Origin: Xiphophorus maculatus
Taxonomy: Eukaryota > Chordata > Actinopteri > Cyprinodontiformes > Poeciliidae
Direction: 5' to 3'
Assembly: GCF_002775205.1 (NCBI RefSeq)
Contig: NC_036447.1
Location: 1,972,501 to 2,036,500, forward strand
Length of the DNA stretch: 64,000 nucleotides
Shown: one piece after another, positions 11,001-21,785 of the stretch
How positions within the stretch are numbered: position 1 is the first letter of the stretch
Layout: every line of letters begins with the position of its first letter
Notes under the pieces: generated by a model
The model's database searches: none
Seen by the model: the letters and a program-made list of their open reading frames with translations, nothing else
Told to the model about the DNA's origin: nothing
Position numbers and translations under genes: made by a program

Positions 11001-14000
11001 TGAGGAGGACACCTCGTCCCAGCAAAGGGAGGCGTGAGCCTTCCTAATTAGCCCCCCTCCCCACCGCCTCCAGAGAGGGAAACATGATGATGCATCAGTT
11101 TTCTCCCACAGCTTCATTGTGCAGATGGTGTCATCAATCTAATGAAACCTGCGAGAAGAAAGGAGAGCAGTTCGAGTGAAACTTGCTGTCCTTGTCCGCC
11201 TCTTTTCATCTCTGCTCTGTTAGCTGCAGCCGAACTCGGCTAGCACATGAAAAACACTTGATTTATCGTCCTCCATTTTGTTTTCCAGATGGGAAGTTTG
11301 GGGCGTACATGCAGGTCAACATCCAGAACGACGGTCCGGTTACCGTGGAGCTGACGTCACCGGCTGCTCCCACAGACCCCAAACAGGTACCCAGTCATCT
11401 TCATCAGTCATCTTCATCAGTGGAGGGGTTTAACTCAGATTAAGAGCAGTGACACTCATAAGGCAGATTTTATTTTTTATTTCTTCAGATTTTGTTTGAA
11501 AGCTGCTAAACTTTCTAATTAAAGCAGATGAATCAATCAATCAATCAATCAATCAGGAGAGCAACTGTCCCGTCCTAGCTCTACCTGTGCTCCCTCCCAT
11601 AGAGGGCGCTCTACCCTATTCCATGTAGACCAGTGTTGGGCTGAGGACCCAAAAATGATCAAGTAAGAGTAGCACTACTTAAACATATTTCTACTCAAGT
11701 AAAAGTAAAAAGTAGCCATTCAAAAAATTACAAAATTAAAAGTAAAAAAAAGGATTTGGTAAAGCGTTTACCCAAGTACTGAGTAACTGATCAAAACTTC
11801 AATCATCTAATGTTTAAAAATGATATAATCAGATTGACCAAAATATAAAGTTACATGGAAATTTCGGTATTTAAAGGACCAAAATGAAAATAAATCATAT
11901 CAATAGCATAATAAAGTAAGGCGGTGTGTGCTGCAGCCGTGGCGGTGAGGCGGGGTGTGCTGCAGCCGGGGTGTGCTGCAGCCGTGGCGGTGAGGCGGGG
12001 TGTGCTGCAGCCGGGGTGTGCTGCAGCCGTGGCGGCGAGGCGGTGTGTTTATGCTGCAGATGATTGACGGCGCAGAGCCACACACGCAGTCTGCAGGGAG
12101 CTTTCTGCAGGACTTTTCCTCTTGGGAGCCTGTCGCTTTTTAAAACATGAATGCTTCATAAAACAAGGATTCATCAGGATTCCTCCTCTGAGGCCACAGG
12201 AGCATCAGAAAGAGTTAATATATGTTCAGACTTTCATGCTGGAAGGCAGCGCCGCTTTACACAAGTTCTTTTAGCTCTCTGAAAGACATTAGATTTATTT
12301 GTGACTTGATTTGTTTTTTACCTCTTAGAACTGAGAATAAATGGCTGAATCTTGAAGACCTAATGTATCTGTTGCACACAGGATGAATTTTAGAGGGCCT
12401 GTCAAAGGTCTAAGATGTGGCCTGGGTGTGAAATTATGGATTTAAGCAACTTATTTTCCAGATTAAGAGTATTTGTGCTTTAAAAAAAGCTTCAGATTCA
12501 GGTGCAAACTCTTCGAGAGGTTATTGGAATCTTTAGGAACTCTTTTATTTAAATCAAATTTGGATCTCCAATATATATATATATATATTTTTTAATAAAT
12601 TTAATTTAAAAATATATTTATTGCAAAGAGGCTGCACAGTGGCGCAGTTGGTAGCACTGTTGCCTTGCAGCAAGAAGGTCCTGGGTTCGATTCCCGGCCG
12701 GGGTCTTTCTGCATGGAGTTTGCATGTTCTCCCTGTGCATAGTGGGTTCTCTCCAGGTACTCCAGCTTCCTCCCACAGTCCAAAAATATGACTGTCAGGT
12801 TAATTGGTCTCTCTAAATCCTCCCTAGGTGTGAGTGTGTGTGTGCATGGTTGTGTGTCCTGTCTGTCTCTGTGTTGCCTGGCGACAGACTGGCGACCTGT
12901 CCAGGTGACCCCGCCTCTCGCCCGGTGCTGTATGAAAGTCTCATTACTTTTACATCATGCTAACTGTTCGTTATCCAGGCTCCAGAGACAATATTCCACA
13001 GTAACATGTCCTGTTGTTAGCAAGCACTGCTTATCCATCCATTTGCTTTTGTCACTCCTCTTTAATCTCTGATTATTATAACTTGTACCTTTTCTGCCAT
13101 CTAAAACATAAATTTGACTCATTTTGCTCATTGACTTTGTAGCTGAATTCACTTCAGTTCAAATTTATTCAGTCAACCACATTAAAGCACATTAAATCAT
13201 CTAACATGTGAGAAACAGCGGCCATTGTTTTGTAAGCTGTTCTAGCCACGAGCTAATTTGCAAATTCAGTCCTTGGCTGGACCTTTAATAACAGACAGTG
13301 AAATTTAAAAAATACACACACTCACACACACAGGACCCTGCGCTGAATCTCTACCTCTATAAACAAGAAAAACATGAAAATGTAGAGAAAACTAATTCTC
13401 CACAACAAAGTAGGTTAGTACTTTGTTGTACTAATGTGCAAGAAAGTACGTTTGTTGTTGGCTATAACATGATGTAAAGCTCAAAGTTGATTTAACATAA
13501 TACATGTTAAATCAACATGTATTAATCTGATTATATCATACAGTTTTACTGTATCAGACAGTAGAACGTGGCTGCAGGAGGATCCTGTCCAGAATGTCGG
13601 CCTCCAGCTTCTCCTGCCAACTGAAAGAGAAAGATTCAGAGGTTTGTCTTCCTGCTGCTGAGCTTCGCTCCAACTCCGTCTGCTCGCCGGGGCTCGGCCG
13701 TTTCCCCGAAAGGACGGATATTCAGGCAATCGGCTGAATTTTAATCTTGTCTGTTTGGGATGTTTAGCAGCGGGGCCAAACATGGGGATAAACAGGGCCG
13801 GCCATCAGGCTGAGCTTGGCTCAGTTTAGTGGGTGGGGGGGGTTACAGTGACAGCCAGCAGACACTGCTCCTTTCTTTCCATAAATCAGGGATTGAGTCC
13901 GGGGCGGGGTCAGGCTGACAGTAAACAATGGAGGCGATGAAACCCACCCTGCTGGTCGCTGGAAGCTGCAGCGGCGGATCATCTCTCTGGGATTATGTAA

Positions 14001-15529
14001 CGTTTGATCGTGTTAGTGGAGGCTTTTATCTGCTCGGGATCCAGAGTTTAGGGTCTGTAACTTTTCAGAACAAACAACAAATATGTTCACCTCCATGATC
14101 TAATCAGATGTTACATCATCAGAACCGCTTCCATACAAGTTTTCATGCTGTTTAAATAATGTAATTTGTTACGCAACGCTTTGGATTTTGTGAGATGACA
14201 TTAAGTCTCAGAGAGCCATGAAAGTTTTAGCAGCCGTGAGCTCGCATGTCGGCTGACGACTTCATCAGCTCTCTGCCTCCGTGCTTTCTGAATCGCTGAT
14301 GAAGATGAAGACGAGGAGAGGCTTCAAATGGTGGGTTTGTGAGGGGTCGTGTTCGGACCAGTGCAGACCCACTTTCTGTTTAATTACACTGGTTCTGCTG
14401 AGTCCGCAGGAAGCTCAGATCAATAACGGGATCTATGTGTTTATTTCATTTCTCTTGTAAACAAACGGCAGTTAGAAAGAAAATAGAGATTGGAGAAGGT
14501 TGACCAGCAGTCTGTTTAAAAAAAGTTTAGCCATAGAAAATAACTTGAATTTATCCTAAATATATCCCAGTTACATTAATCCAAGGAAAGGCAAGCTTTT
14601 ATAAAAATGTGTATTTTTATAAAAGCTTATAAAAATAGCTTTCTATTTTTAGAAAGCTAAAAATAGGACATTCTTTGTACAAGACAATTCAAAATGCTTT
14701 ACAGACAAATGTAAAGAGGTTTAGAACAAACATTAAAAACATAAACTAAACAAGATAAAACAATGAACACATGAAGAAAAATCATTGACTAAATAATAAT
14801 TAAAAAAAACTTCAGGTTTTATTTTGATTTTAGAGTAATTTTTATTGTCATAATTTTCAGATTTTATTCAGTTTCTCCTGTCTTTCTCAGTCCAGCCACA
14901 TAAAACTTGTTTATACCTTTTGGAGAAAAAAAAACTGGATAATTTTTGATAAAAATATGGATTCTCTGCATGAATCAGAAACTTCCCAGCTGAAGATGAT
15001 ATGACAGCTGCCCTCTGATCAGTTTGTATGGATCAAACCTGAAGCAGAATATGATTTTATTGTAATTTTAATCTTTTTTTGAACTACATGTATCAGTTTT
15101 TTATTATCTCTTAGCAAAGCGCCTCCAGAGCAGGAAGTGTTTTCTTTCTGTTGGGTTGGGAATCACCTCCATGTTGGACGGCGCATCGGAAACCCGGCAT
15201 CAACCCTTCCCTGTTTTCTTCCCTTTCAGAGAAAACAGTTTCAATAATTCAGTAGAAATAAAGAGCCACTTTTAAACTATTCAAAGGTTGACAGATTTAT
15301 TCTGCGCAGGTATACTACCTTCAAGATCAAATGTGAAACTATGAACCGTCTTTTTCTGTTTGTGTTTCTTCAGCTTTCCAAGCTGGAGAAGCAGCAGCTC
15401 AGGAAGGAGAAGACGCGCTCTAAAGGCTCGTCCGAGTCGGGACGGGAGAAGAGCTCGCTGCGGTCCAGGCAGGACCCCGGCGCCAGCAGCGGGGCGGAGG
15501 GCGACGTGTCTTCAGACCGGGAGTCGTGA
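8006..15529 (+). CDS. DTD1: D-aminoacyl-tRNA deacylase 1 (five coding exons, 207 aa)
   Basis: CDS join: 8006-8048, 9354-9444, 9547-9782, 11289-11386, 15374-15529. All introns are GT-AG and the frame closes at 207 codons plus TGA; human DTD1 is 209 aa. The enzyme hydrolyses D-aminoacyl-tRNAs, and mischarged Gly-tRNA(Ala), so that D-amino acids stay out of proteins. It is a cytosolic homodimer that works through RNA and not a protein side chain. Both active-site signatures are present: SQFTL (78-82) and the Gly-cisPro motif in NDGPVT (137-142; G139, P140). The N-terminus MRAIIQRVTKASVTVGGEQ is typical of the family. Exon 5 encodes the basic, Ser-rich vertebrate tail (157-207) ending GAEGDVSSDRES, close to the human tail. 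In human DTD1 (DUE-B) this extension has been tied to DNA binding at replication origins. A 3' UTR intron probably follows the stop codon. Confidence 0.95.
9354..9444 (+). CDS. DTD1: DTD1 coding exon 2
   Basis: It encodes residues 15-44 (VGGEQVSSIGRGICVLLGIS..., ending DAEY) plus two bases of the Met45 codon. The acceptor is tttgtcctgcag and the donor is gtaagt. Confidence 0.94.
9547..9782 (+). CDS. DTD1: DTD1 coding exon 3 (SQFTL motif)
   Basis: It encodes residues 45-123 plus one base. It carries SQFTLQC and KGNKPDFH, the most conserved part of the substrate pocket. The acceptor is gtgtcttcag and the donor is gtgggc. Confidence 0.95.
10044..10541. mobile_element. hAT-like non-autonomous element, decayed
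   Basis: The left end 'agtggtgcaccgatc' and the reversed right end 'agagatgaaccgattc' are imperfect inverted repeats of a type common in fish hAT MITEs. Internal phrases ('gccgatactgat', 'tatcgggtccgatacaga') are also inverted. No clean 8-bp duplication was seen. It lies in DTD1 intron 3. Confidence 0.5.
10592..10625. repeat. Perfect 15-bp inverted repeat, 4-nt loop
   Basis: Arms tgatccgttaatcaa (10592-10606) and its exact reverse complement (10611-10625) flank the loop CATA. The arms contain GTTAAT/ATTAAC halves resembling an HNF1-type site, but the spacing differs from that site. Confidence 0.7.
10800..11110. other. GC/CpG-richer block in DTD1 intron 3
   Basis: This stretch is clearly richer in CpG than the surrounding AT-rich intron (for example cggagcggcaacgcgtcc and gcggctgcagcggcggtgg). 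No splice-bounded exon was recognised. It may be a regulatory element. Confidence 0.3.
11289..11386 (+). CDS. DTD1: DTD1 coding exon 4 (Gly-cisPro motif)
   Basis: It encodes residues 124-156, including DGKFGAYMQVNIQNDGPVT, and ends PKQ. The Gly-Pro pair enforces chiral proofreading in this family. The acceptor is gttttccag and the donor is gtaccc. Confidence 0.95.
11529..11556. repeat. (AATC)n microsatellite
   Basis: About six tandem copies of AATC lie in DTD1 intron 4, just after exon 4. Confidence 0.8.
11630..11800. mobile_element. Decayed interspersed repeat of the 'cagtgttggg...' type
   Basis: The block begins 'ccagtgttgggctg' and continues with 'tactcaagtaaaagtaaaaa' and 'gtactgagtaactgat'. 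This resembles a common fish MITE built from 'acttgagtaaaagta' phrases. A related fragment lies at 29060-29130. Confidence 0.4.
11921..12053. repeat. GC-rich minisatellite, 45-bp unit, about 3 copies
   Basis: 'ctgcagccgtggcgg' recurs at 11931, 11976 and 12021, an exact 45-bp period. Half-unit copies of 'gtgtgctgcagccg' lie between. The third copy has one change (ggcggcgagg). Because 45 is a multiple of 3 the reverse strand is open in more than one frame, which is not evidence of coding. Confidence 0.85.
12571..12588. repeat. (AT)n microsatellite
   Basis: A short uninterrupted AT run lies just upstream of the tRNA-headed repeat. Confidence 0.75.
12630..12925 (+). mobile_element. tRNA-headed SINE-like interspersed repeat
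   Basis: The head holds a Pol III A-box-like TGGCGCAGTTGG (12640-12651) and a perfect B-box GGTTCGATTCC (12684-12694). The body follows the very common teleost repeat with 'ggagtttgcatgttctccc', 'cttcctcccacagtcc', 'atgactgtcaggttaattgg' and 'gcgacagactggcgacctgtc'. Other copies lie at 48147-48273 (reverse) and 55040-55150 (partial). It is not a functional tRNA gene, as no cloverleaf acceptor stem is closed. It lies in DTD1 intron 4. Confidence 0.8.
13402..13429. repeat. Perfect 11-bp inverted repeat, 6-nt loop
   Basis: Arms acaacaaagta and tactttgttgt flank ggttag. Confidence 0.65.
13498..13524. repeat. Perfect 11-bp inverted repeat, 5-nt loop
   Basis: Arms taatacatgtt and aacatgtatta flank aaatc. 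An overlapping 10-bp inverted pair (gatttaacat/atgttaaatc) shares the same bases. Confidence 0.65.
13554..13620 (-). CDS. Possible antisense terminal exon within DTD1 intron 4
   Basis: On the minus strand a strong acceptor (tctttctctttcag) ends at 13621. It is followed by 67 bases that read, in one frame, WQEKLEADILDRILLQPRSTV then TGA at 13556-13554. The amphipathic, helical-looking peptide with a Gln/Glu/Lys-rich start looks like real coding sequence. I do not recognise it and found no convincing upstream exon. The nearest reverse-strand AATAAA is at 13169-13164. It could equally be a chance open stretch. Confidence 0.25.
14593..14628. repeat. Perfect 16-bp inverted repeat, 4-nt loop
   Basis: Arms aagcttttataaaaat and atttttataaaagctt flank GTGT. 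Immediately after it (14638-14680) come further overlapping hairpins, agctttct/agaaagct and ctattttt/aaaaatag. Confidence 0.75.
15374..15529 (+). CDS. DTD1: DTD1 coding exon 5 and stop
   Basis: It encodes residues 157-207, starting LSKLEKQQLRKEKTRSKG and ending SSGAEGDVSSDRES, then TGA. It is rich in Lys, Arg and Ser and probably unstructured. It is separated from exon 4 by a 4-kb intron full of repeats. Confidence 0.94.
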   Translation, partial: LSKLEKQQLRKEKTRSKGSSESGREKSSLRSRQDPGASSGAEGDVSSDRES

Positions 15530-15538
15530 TGCTGCAGG

Positions 15539-17241
15539 GTGAGCCGGCGGGGTCAGGGGGGTCAAATAAACAGAAAGATGCTTCATCAGTCTGTCCATCC
15601 TCTTCATCTCCAGGTTCCATGTTCAGACCCTGATAGCTGTAGAACTATGAGTCATAAATTAATTGTGAACATCTGTTTGTTGCATTTATAAAACAACATA
15701 AAACTCTGAACTAATTAAAAAGTGTAGGAACCCAGTTTTCACCACTATCAGCAAACTGCACTCCAGTCGTCACAAGCCGCTGGTTTCCACCTTTGCTCTT
15801 CCTGTATGCATCCGCTGTTTTACTGCTGGGGACATTTCAGTGAAACCTAGCAACAGGCAGAGAGACGGAGCTGTTTGTTTGTTTGTTTGCGGTTCACACT
15901 GAACGCCGAACCGAGGTGACGTTCCGGTCCATCCAGTTCGCAAACAGGATTTGTTTTCCACGGAGAGCCGGGCTGGTCAGGATGGAAGCAGTTGCTCAGC
16001 TTTCAGGCCGCTCTGCTCTTTAATCTGCACCAACATGTTGGGTAAATATCAGCTCCGACATGTGGAGGCTTCGGCTCCTGATGGCAGGAGGAAGTTGCTC
16101 AATAGGCGGATTTTTTGGGTTCTGATCTGAGAGTTTGCTGTGGAAAAAGGGAACATGACTGGAAGAGAAAGGAGAAGGAGGAAGCTGGTCTTCCTGAGGT
16201 TTGCTTTGCATGACTTAAACATGAGCTATGTGTTTTTTTGCTCTGAATGAGCTTTTATCTTCTCCCCACCAACTTCCTGTTTTGGAACAGCCAATCCTCA
16301 TCTTGCTTTAGTCAGAACCAAACACATTTACTGCTGTAGCTGTTAAAATGACAGATTACTGAACTACAGTTTGATTCAATTCAAATGTAAAGTTAAAACA
16401 AAGCTTGTTCTGTAGTTACTCTGGACTTGTCCTCCTGTCTTCATCCCTGACTTCTCCTTTTCCTTCTCATCTTAAATCACAACCAGGGACAAAAAGCTGA
16501 TTATGAGTCATTAGATTTGCTCATTGGGATAACTCAATGTTGAAGATAAAACTTTTATGGACATTTGTTAAACAACTAATGGAAACTTAATGCCGCAAAT
16601 AACAGCTTTTCAGGTATAAACGTCTGGAAGTTTCTAAGTTTACCTGAATCCATCCCAGCGCTCAGTGATCAAACCTCCTGAGAAAATCTGTTTACCAGAA
16701 ACTCATCGCATTTCCTGTGCTTCATTTTGAAGCTGATAGAGCTGGACACCTCTGCATAAACAATATACTGATCATGTAAAAGGACAATTCTGTCATAATC
16801 TCTAAATTGTAAGTCAGTCCTATTATAATCTTCTAAAATTGCTTAAGAAAATTCTAAATGTAGTAGTTTCTTGTTTTTGCTTTTTCATATTTGATAAAGG
16901 TAAAAATCAGAAAATATGCAGTTTGATGATGATGATGTCAGAACTCCTGGTATTCTTGGCTTGTTTGGTAAACTATTTAAAAACACTGGATTTGTTAAAT
17001 ATTAAGGATCCATATTGTCACCTTGCTCGTTTTTGGTATCAGCAGCAGAAGCTTTGATATTAACTAACTCATATTTTCTATAAAAGATGTTTCTGTCGCC
17101 CTGAACTATTTTAAAAGTGGAAAAGCAATTTCTCTGTTTTTGTTGCTGTTTGAGAAATGTTGTAAACGCTACGTTTGCCCCCATGTCCTTAAATCCTAGT
17201 GACACCCCTGCTGACCAGTGTTTTCTTCTTTCCTGATTCAG
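15539..17241 (+). other. Predicted 3' UTR intron of DTD1
   Basis: GCTGCAGG|GTGAGCC gives a strong donor 9 nt after the DTD1 stop. A strong acceptor (tgttttcttctttcctgattcag) ends at 17241. No gene-like sequence was found inside; several open frames there have no recognisable product. Confidence 0.5.
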
Positions 17242-17760
17242 ATGCAAACCAAACTGTGGACACTCAGGAAGAACGCTTGGACCCGTTTACGGACTGACCG
17301 ACAGCAGACAGAACGGACCGAATGAAACCCAGCAGCTCGTTAAATCCTTCGTCCCCGTTGTTTTTCCATTTGTCCTCCTCAAGCCGTCTCTGTTGGACTC
17401 TCTCCTCTCTGTTCCCGCTCCGTTCGTGTCGCTGGGTTGCAGATCTTCTCCAGTGCTGCCAGACGGAGCACACCAGTGCCACCACCTCCTCTAAGCACCT
17501 GTTTACCACCACGAGCAGATTGTTTGTTCTGAGCTTGAACTGGAATGTCTCTGTAACCAACAGAGACACAAACAGACGCTTTAAATAACAGCCCCATTAC
17601 CCTGATGTCCCGCTTTCCTTTCTGCATGCTTGGACACATCTTGGTATTTTTGAGCTACTAATTGAGCTTGCAAGCATCCAGCAGGTGCTTCACTGTCGTC
17701 ACTTCTAATTAACTGGAACATGGAGGTAAACTCTCACAAAAATAAAACCTAATATTCCTC
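17242..17760 (+). other. DTD1: Predicted DTD1 3' UTR exon with poly(A) signal
   Basis: It begins at the acceptor above and includes AATAAA at 17741-17746, so cleavage near 17760 is plausible. The exon has no coding role in this model. If the upstream donor is not used, the DTD1 3' UTR would continue unspliced from 15530. Confidence 0.45.
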
Positions 17761-18139
17761 TTCATAACAGAAAGGTGTTCAGATTATGTTTCAGAATTGT
17801 GATTAATGTGAGAAAGTGCCAGGAAAGCTGACAGCTGTCAGTGAGGCGTAGCTTTTGATGCAACTGTTATTTTCTTTCTGTAAAGAAGGCAGAGAGGAAA
17901 CTTAAACTTAGTTTGAAAAACCAGGAGGAAGGAAAAGCCACCGAAGATTTAGATGGAAATGACTTCTGGTAGATTTAAACTTAGATCCATCAGATCGCCT
18001 TCTCTTTGCTTGGGTTTCTTCTTGGCGTTTGGGGAAAATTAAGGATCGAATTTAGGACAGCTGCCCTGCTGTGTTCTGACAGGTCTGAATGTATATTTTG
18101 TTACTGTATAAATTTTAAAAGCATTCACATTTGTGTGGT

Positions 18140-19050
18140 TGTTGTCATTTCCATTTGTTGGCAGTTCTTTGCAGCTTTTCCACATTTTTATCGTCTAACA
18201 ACCATAAACGTCTCTGAAATTATTGGGATTTTATGACAAACCAGAGCAAAGTACTATGAAGCCCAGGGAAAATCAGGCTTTTCCACATTATTTTTTGTTT
18301 TTACCAATATATATTTGAAAATAGAAAACCATAACCAGGCCACTTTACTCTGATCCTTCTAAATAAAATCTAGTGGAGCTAACTGCTTTAGCAGTGACTT
18401 AAAGGAGAAAACTTTATGAAGAACAATCTCCAAATATTTATAATTATCCACCAGTTCAGTGGAACCTGTTTACTGCTGTTGATGACTTCCTGAAGTCGGT
18501 GATCATTTCCTTAGTTTTCTGTGTTGATCTTCAAAAATGATTCATTAGACCCAGAACAAGGACTTTAAAGGGCCAGCATTATGTATTTTAAAGTCATATA
18601 CGGCCGTTTTATAGCATAACCAAGTTACTGTTGACTTCAGTTGTTATAAAAATGCAATATCTATCAAATATGACTCACAATAAATTTTACCTCCAGATTT
18701 TAATGCCTTTGTATTGGGCTTTTGTCTCTTTAAAAACTATTGGGTCAAAGAATATTCACATGTTGGAATGGCCTAGTCAAAGTCTAAACCTAAATCCAAT
18801 GAATAATCTGTGGAAATACTTGAAAACGGACATTGACAGATGCTCAGCCTCCAACCTGACTGAGAATTAGTTCAAAAATTCAAATTCCCAAAAATACTTT
18901 ATAGATTCATTCCAAAGGGAAATAAAATAGAAGCTTGAGCCGTTTTATCAAAATAATCTGAATCTGAACGTCCAAACCTGGTAGAAACACTTCAAGAAGC
19001 TGCAAATACAGAAGTTAAAGTGGTGTGAATACTTCTGCAGCTGCCTCGTG
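18140..19050 (+). pseudogene. Decayed Tc1-like transposon with transposase fragment
   Basis: The start (18165-18260) has the familiar phrases 'gcttttccacatttttatcg' and 'ttattgggattttatgacaa'. The frame at 18631-18870 retains HMLEWPSQSLNLNPMNNLWKYLK, the C-terminal catalytic region of Tc1 transposases. The usual 'NPIENLW' has lost its catalytic Glu (now NPMNNLW), so the enzyme is dead. The end near 19020-19040 has 'gtggtgtgaatacttctgc', typical of the 3' terminus. Middle parts are scrambled or missing. Confidence 0.7.
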
Positions 19051-19189
19051 TGATGCAACTGCAGGAAAGCTTGTCCTTATTTCCGCTCAGAAGCAGCTGG
19101 TTGCTCCGTCCTGGCCTAACATTAGCTTTGCTCTGTTTTACCTCAGGAAGCTATTCCTGGCCAAGCGTGCCGTATCCCTCACCCTCTTC

Positions 19190-19420
19190 CCGATTCTCTC
19201 CTGTGGTGCCGAGCTGAGGTTTCTCCATGCTGAGGTGAGGAGCGGCCCGGACCCGGAGAAGACGGTGACCCAGATACGTCTGCCTGAGCGCAGACTGCAG
19301 CTTCTCCTCCGCAGAGAAGCTGGTGCCAGGCGGAGAGGAGAGGAGGGTTATCGATGCGGCAAACATCCCAGAAGGACGCGATCAATCAGAGCGGGCGTGG
19401 ACACAAGTTTGTCTTCTGCT
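19190..19420. other. CpG-rich patch in the DTD1-SLC24A3 interval
   Basis: The patch has dense CpG compared with its surroundings (for example ggagcggcccggacccgg and aggacgcgatcaatcagagc). One frame is open for 139 codons (19025-19444) but has no recognisable domain and straddles the Tc1 end. A regulatory element is the more likely reading. Confidence 0.3.
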
Positions 19421-19627
19421 TGGAAGTTTGGGACTTTTTTATGAAACAGGACAGTGGCTGAAATTCCTGGGATTTTCTTACATCTCAGGCTTCTCTGTTT
19501 ATCTTACATCTCCTGCATGTCTGTGTGAGAGGCCTGTGCCAAGCCCACTGGCTATGGAAAAACAATTTAACTGGATTTAATTTGTTTCCCCCTCCTCCTC
19601 CTTCTCCTTAGTGTTTTTTTCTCGTGT

Positions 19628-19635
19628 TGTGTGTG

Positions 19636-19666
<31 letters not shown>
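19628..19666. repeat. (GT)n microsatellite
   Basis: About 19 GT repeats with one GC interruption. Confidence 0.85.
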
Positions 19667-20359
19667 CTGGGAATTCATGCCCTGTCTGAACAAACTCTGC
19701 AGTGAGGATTGGCTGTTGGTCGTTGGTCAGGTCCTAGGATTTCTGCCTTTAAAGGGTTAATAAAGCACAATGACACCAGCTGCTAGCAGCTCTCACCACT
19801 TTTTCCATTCTGCTGTTTACATGAAACCTCCAGGAGGATTTATTCATTGTCTTAGAGATGCATTTTACCTTAACCAGTCAGAATAATTCAGGATTCACAA
19901 AGTGCACAAAAAAACGTTAAACATAAGTTCATCAAATGATTACTTAAAAGAAACTGTAAAAAGATAAGTTTAAACTTTAGTAATTCACTGACGTCTAACT
20001 AGAGGGGAGGTCGTTCCAGAGTCCTGGCTCTGACCGTTAGAAAATAATAAAAATATCCGTTATCATCCCACAGTTGAGAAATGCAGGTATAACAGCAGCA
20101 TCAAGGTTTGTAGGTTCACACATTAAAAAGTGTTAAATATAAACAACATAACATAAAAAATACTACGCACTTATCAGAAATATCATCCAAGGGATTTGCA
20201 ACTTGCAAAGGATGACTTTAAAATATATATATAATGTGTATGTGTATTTGGACGTCAAAAAGACAAAAGATGACAAATAAAAAGAGAGCAGGAATGGATG
20301 TGCAATACCAGCAGAAATGTTATTAAAATGTCGGGTTTTGTTGAATTCCATTTTTTAAA

Positions 20360-20410
20360 CCAAGAATAATAAGAGCTCCAAAACAGAACCCTGAGGCACA
20401 CCAACATGAA
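20360..20410 (+). repeat. Fragment of a long teleost interspersed repeat
   Basis: 'aagagctccaaaacagaacc' followed by 'ctgaggcacacca' resembles one segment of a long non-coding repeat widespread in fish. Other parts of what appears to be the same family lie at 25480-25965 and 32500-32790. Confidence 0.35.
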
Positions 20411-21439
20411 ATGGCGTTAGGAAGAGCTCTAATTGGAAGCAGCTACACATAACAAACAATCAGAAAGATGTGAAGAAAACCACAGAAAGGCGGATCCTGA
20501 TGCACCGCCACAAATCCGGGTGAATGGCACAAACGGCCTGGAATCTGTCCATGAAATCCATGAAAAGCTGAAACTTTCAACAACAAAGATGTTCAGAGGA
20601 TTTCCAGATGAGATCAGGCACTTCCTCACCGTTGGCTTTGATCACAAGATAAGCTGTTAATCTCTTCTTTATTATCCTGTCAGTCAATTATATCTTTATT
20701 TACAGAAGTTTTGCAACAATAAGTTGTTAAAGTGATTCTTTCCTGAAAGTTCCCTTATTTCTCCCCCAGCAGGAGCAAAACTCTGGTCATTGAACTGCAG
20801 GATAAAGTTTTCTTCGTCACAGTTCCTCACAACTGGGTCAGTTTATCTGTATTCCTCCAGCAACTGTCAGAACCACAGGGGAAAACCTGCACAAAGGCTC
20901 TACAGCCACATGCAAGTAAACTTCACACAACTGTAAATGTCAAATAAACATGTATCCTGATCAAACCGGCAACAGAAAATCTGTAGCTTTTTGTTAGATT
21001 TAGAATATCTCTGGATTTAGAACTCGGTTTTAAGCACAAATCCTGGCGAACCAGAACGGTTCTAATGTGTTACTGTTAGCAAATGGCTTCTTTAAAGCCT
21101 CAGCATCTTTGTCGATTCATTCTGGGTCATTACGCTGGGCTAATGTCCCAGTAATGAGATGATGTGGGTTCAGTTACATTTCTTCACAGATTATATCAGG
21201 CTACCTCCCATGGATTCATGGCAACTCTGCAAAACGACTATTTTTATCTGCATCGTCTTAAGGTTTTAGCCATTAGCTGATGCTAATGATCATTTATTTC
21301 TCTGCCCTTAGAGAATGCTGTCAGTAGACTTCATCCATGGAGAACATTTGTAATCATGACACTCAGTTGTTAGAGGAAAGGAGTGACTTATGACACAGAG
21401 TTATTTGTTTCAACACCTACCAAAGTCCAAAACACAAAC

Positions 21440-21780
21440 TGGAATTTATGCTAAAATAGAAGTTTGTAAAACTCAAATTTGATTTTAATATAACTTTTGT
21501 TTCAGCACAACGCTAAACCAAACGTTATGCTAAAACAGATGTTAGCGAGTTTATCATTAATTCCATTTTAGCATAAAATTGAATGATGCTAAAATGGAAT
21601 TATTACAAAAAGAAAATTATGCTACAATGGAAGTTATGCTAAAGCAGAAGTTCGGATTTTGCAGTACTTCTGTTTAAGCAAAACGCTAAAATGGAAGTTT
21701 GCAGAAGTTTATTACAAAAAAATGAAAATAAAAAAACAGAACTAATATAAAAACGGAAGTTAAGCTAGAAAGTTTAGCAT
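21440..21780. repeat. Cluster of degenerate 'atgctaaaatggaagtt' motifs
   Basis: At least seven copies of a roughly 16-base motif (atgctaaaatRgaagtt) occur near 21449, 21523, 21560 (reverse), 21586, 21620, 21640 and 21688. Another reversed copy lies beyond the LTR at about 22155. Spacing is irregular and both orientations are present, so this is not a simple tandem array. Confidence 0.6.
21558..21602. repeat. Perfect 17-bp inverted repeat, 11-nt loop
   Basis: Arms taattccattttagcat (21558-21574) and atgctaaaatggaatta (21586-21602) are exact complements. It is built from two opposed copies of the local motif. Confidence 0.75.
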
Positions 21781-21785
21781 AAGTT

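Noticed and set aside
11895-12085. His/Pro-rich repeat frames in DTD1 intron 4
   Set aside because: They are translations of the 45-bp minisatellite.
12640-12715. tRNA gene
   Set aside because: A- and B-box are present, but no acceptor stem closes and the sequence continues into a known-style repeat body. Further copies lie at 48147 and 55040.
19025-19444. 139-codon open frame between DTD1 and SLC24A3
   Set aside because: It starts in the Tc1 terminal region, has no known domain and lies in a CpG-rich patch where stop codons are rarer.
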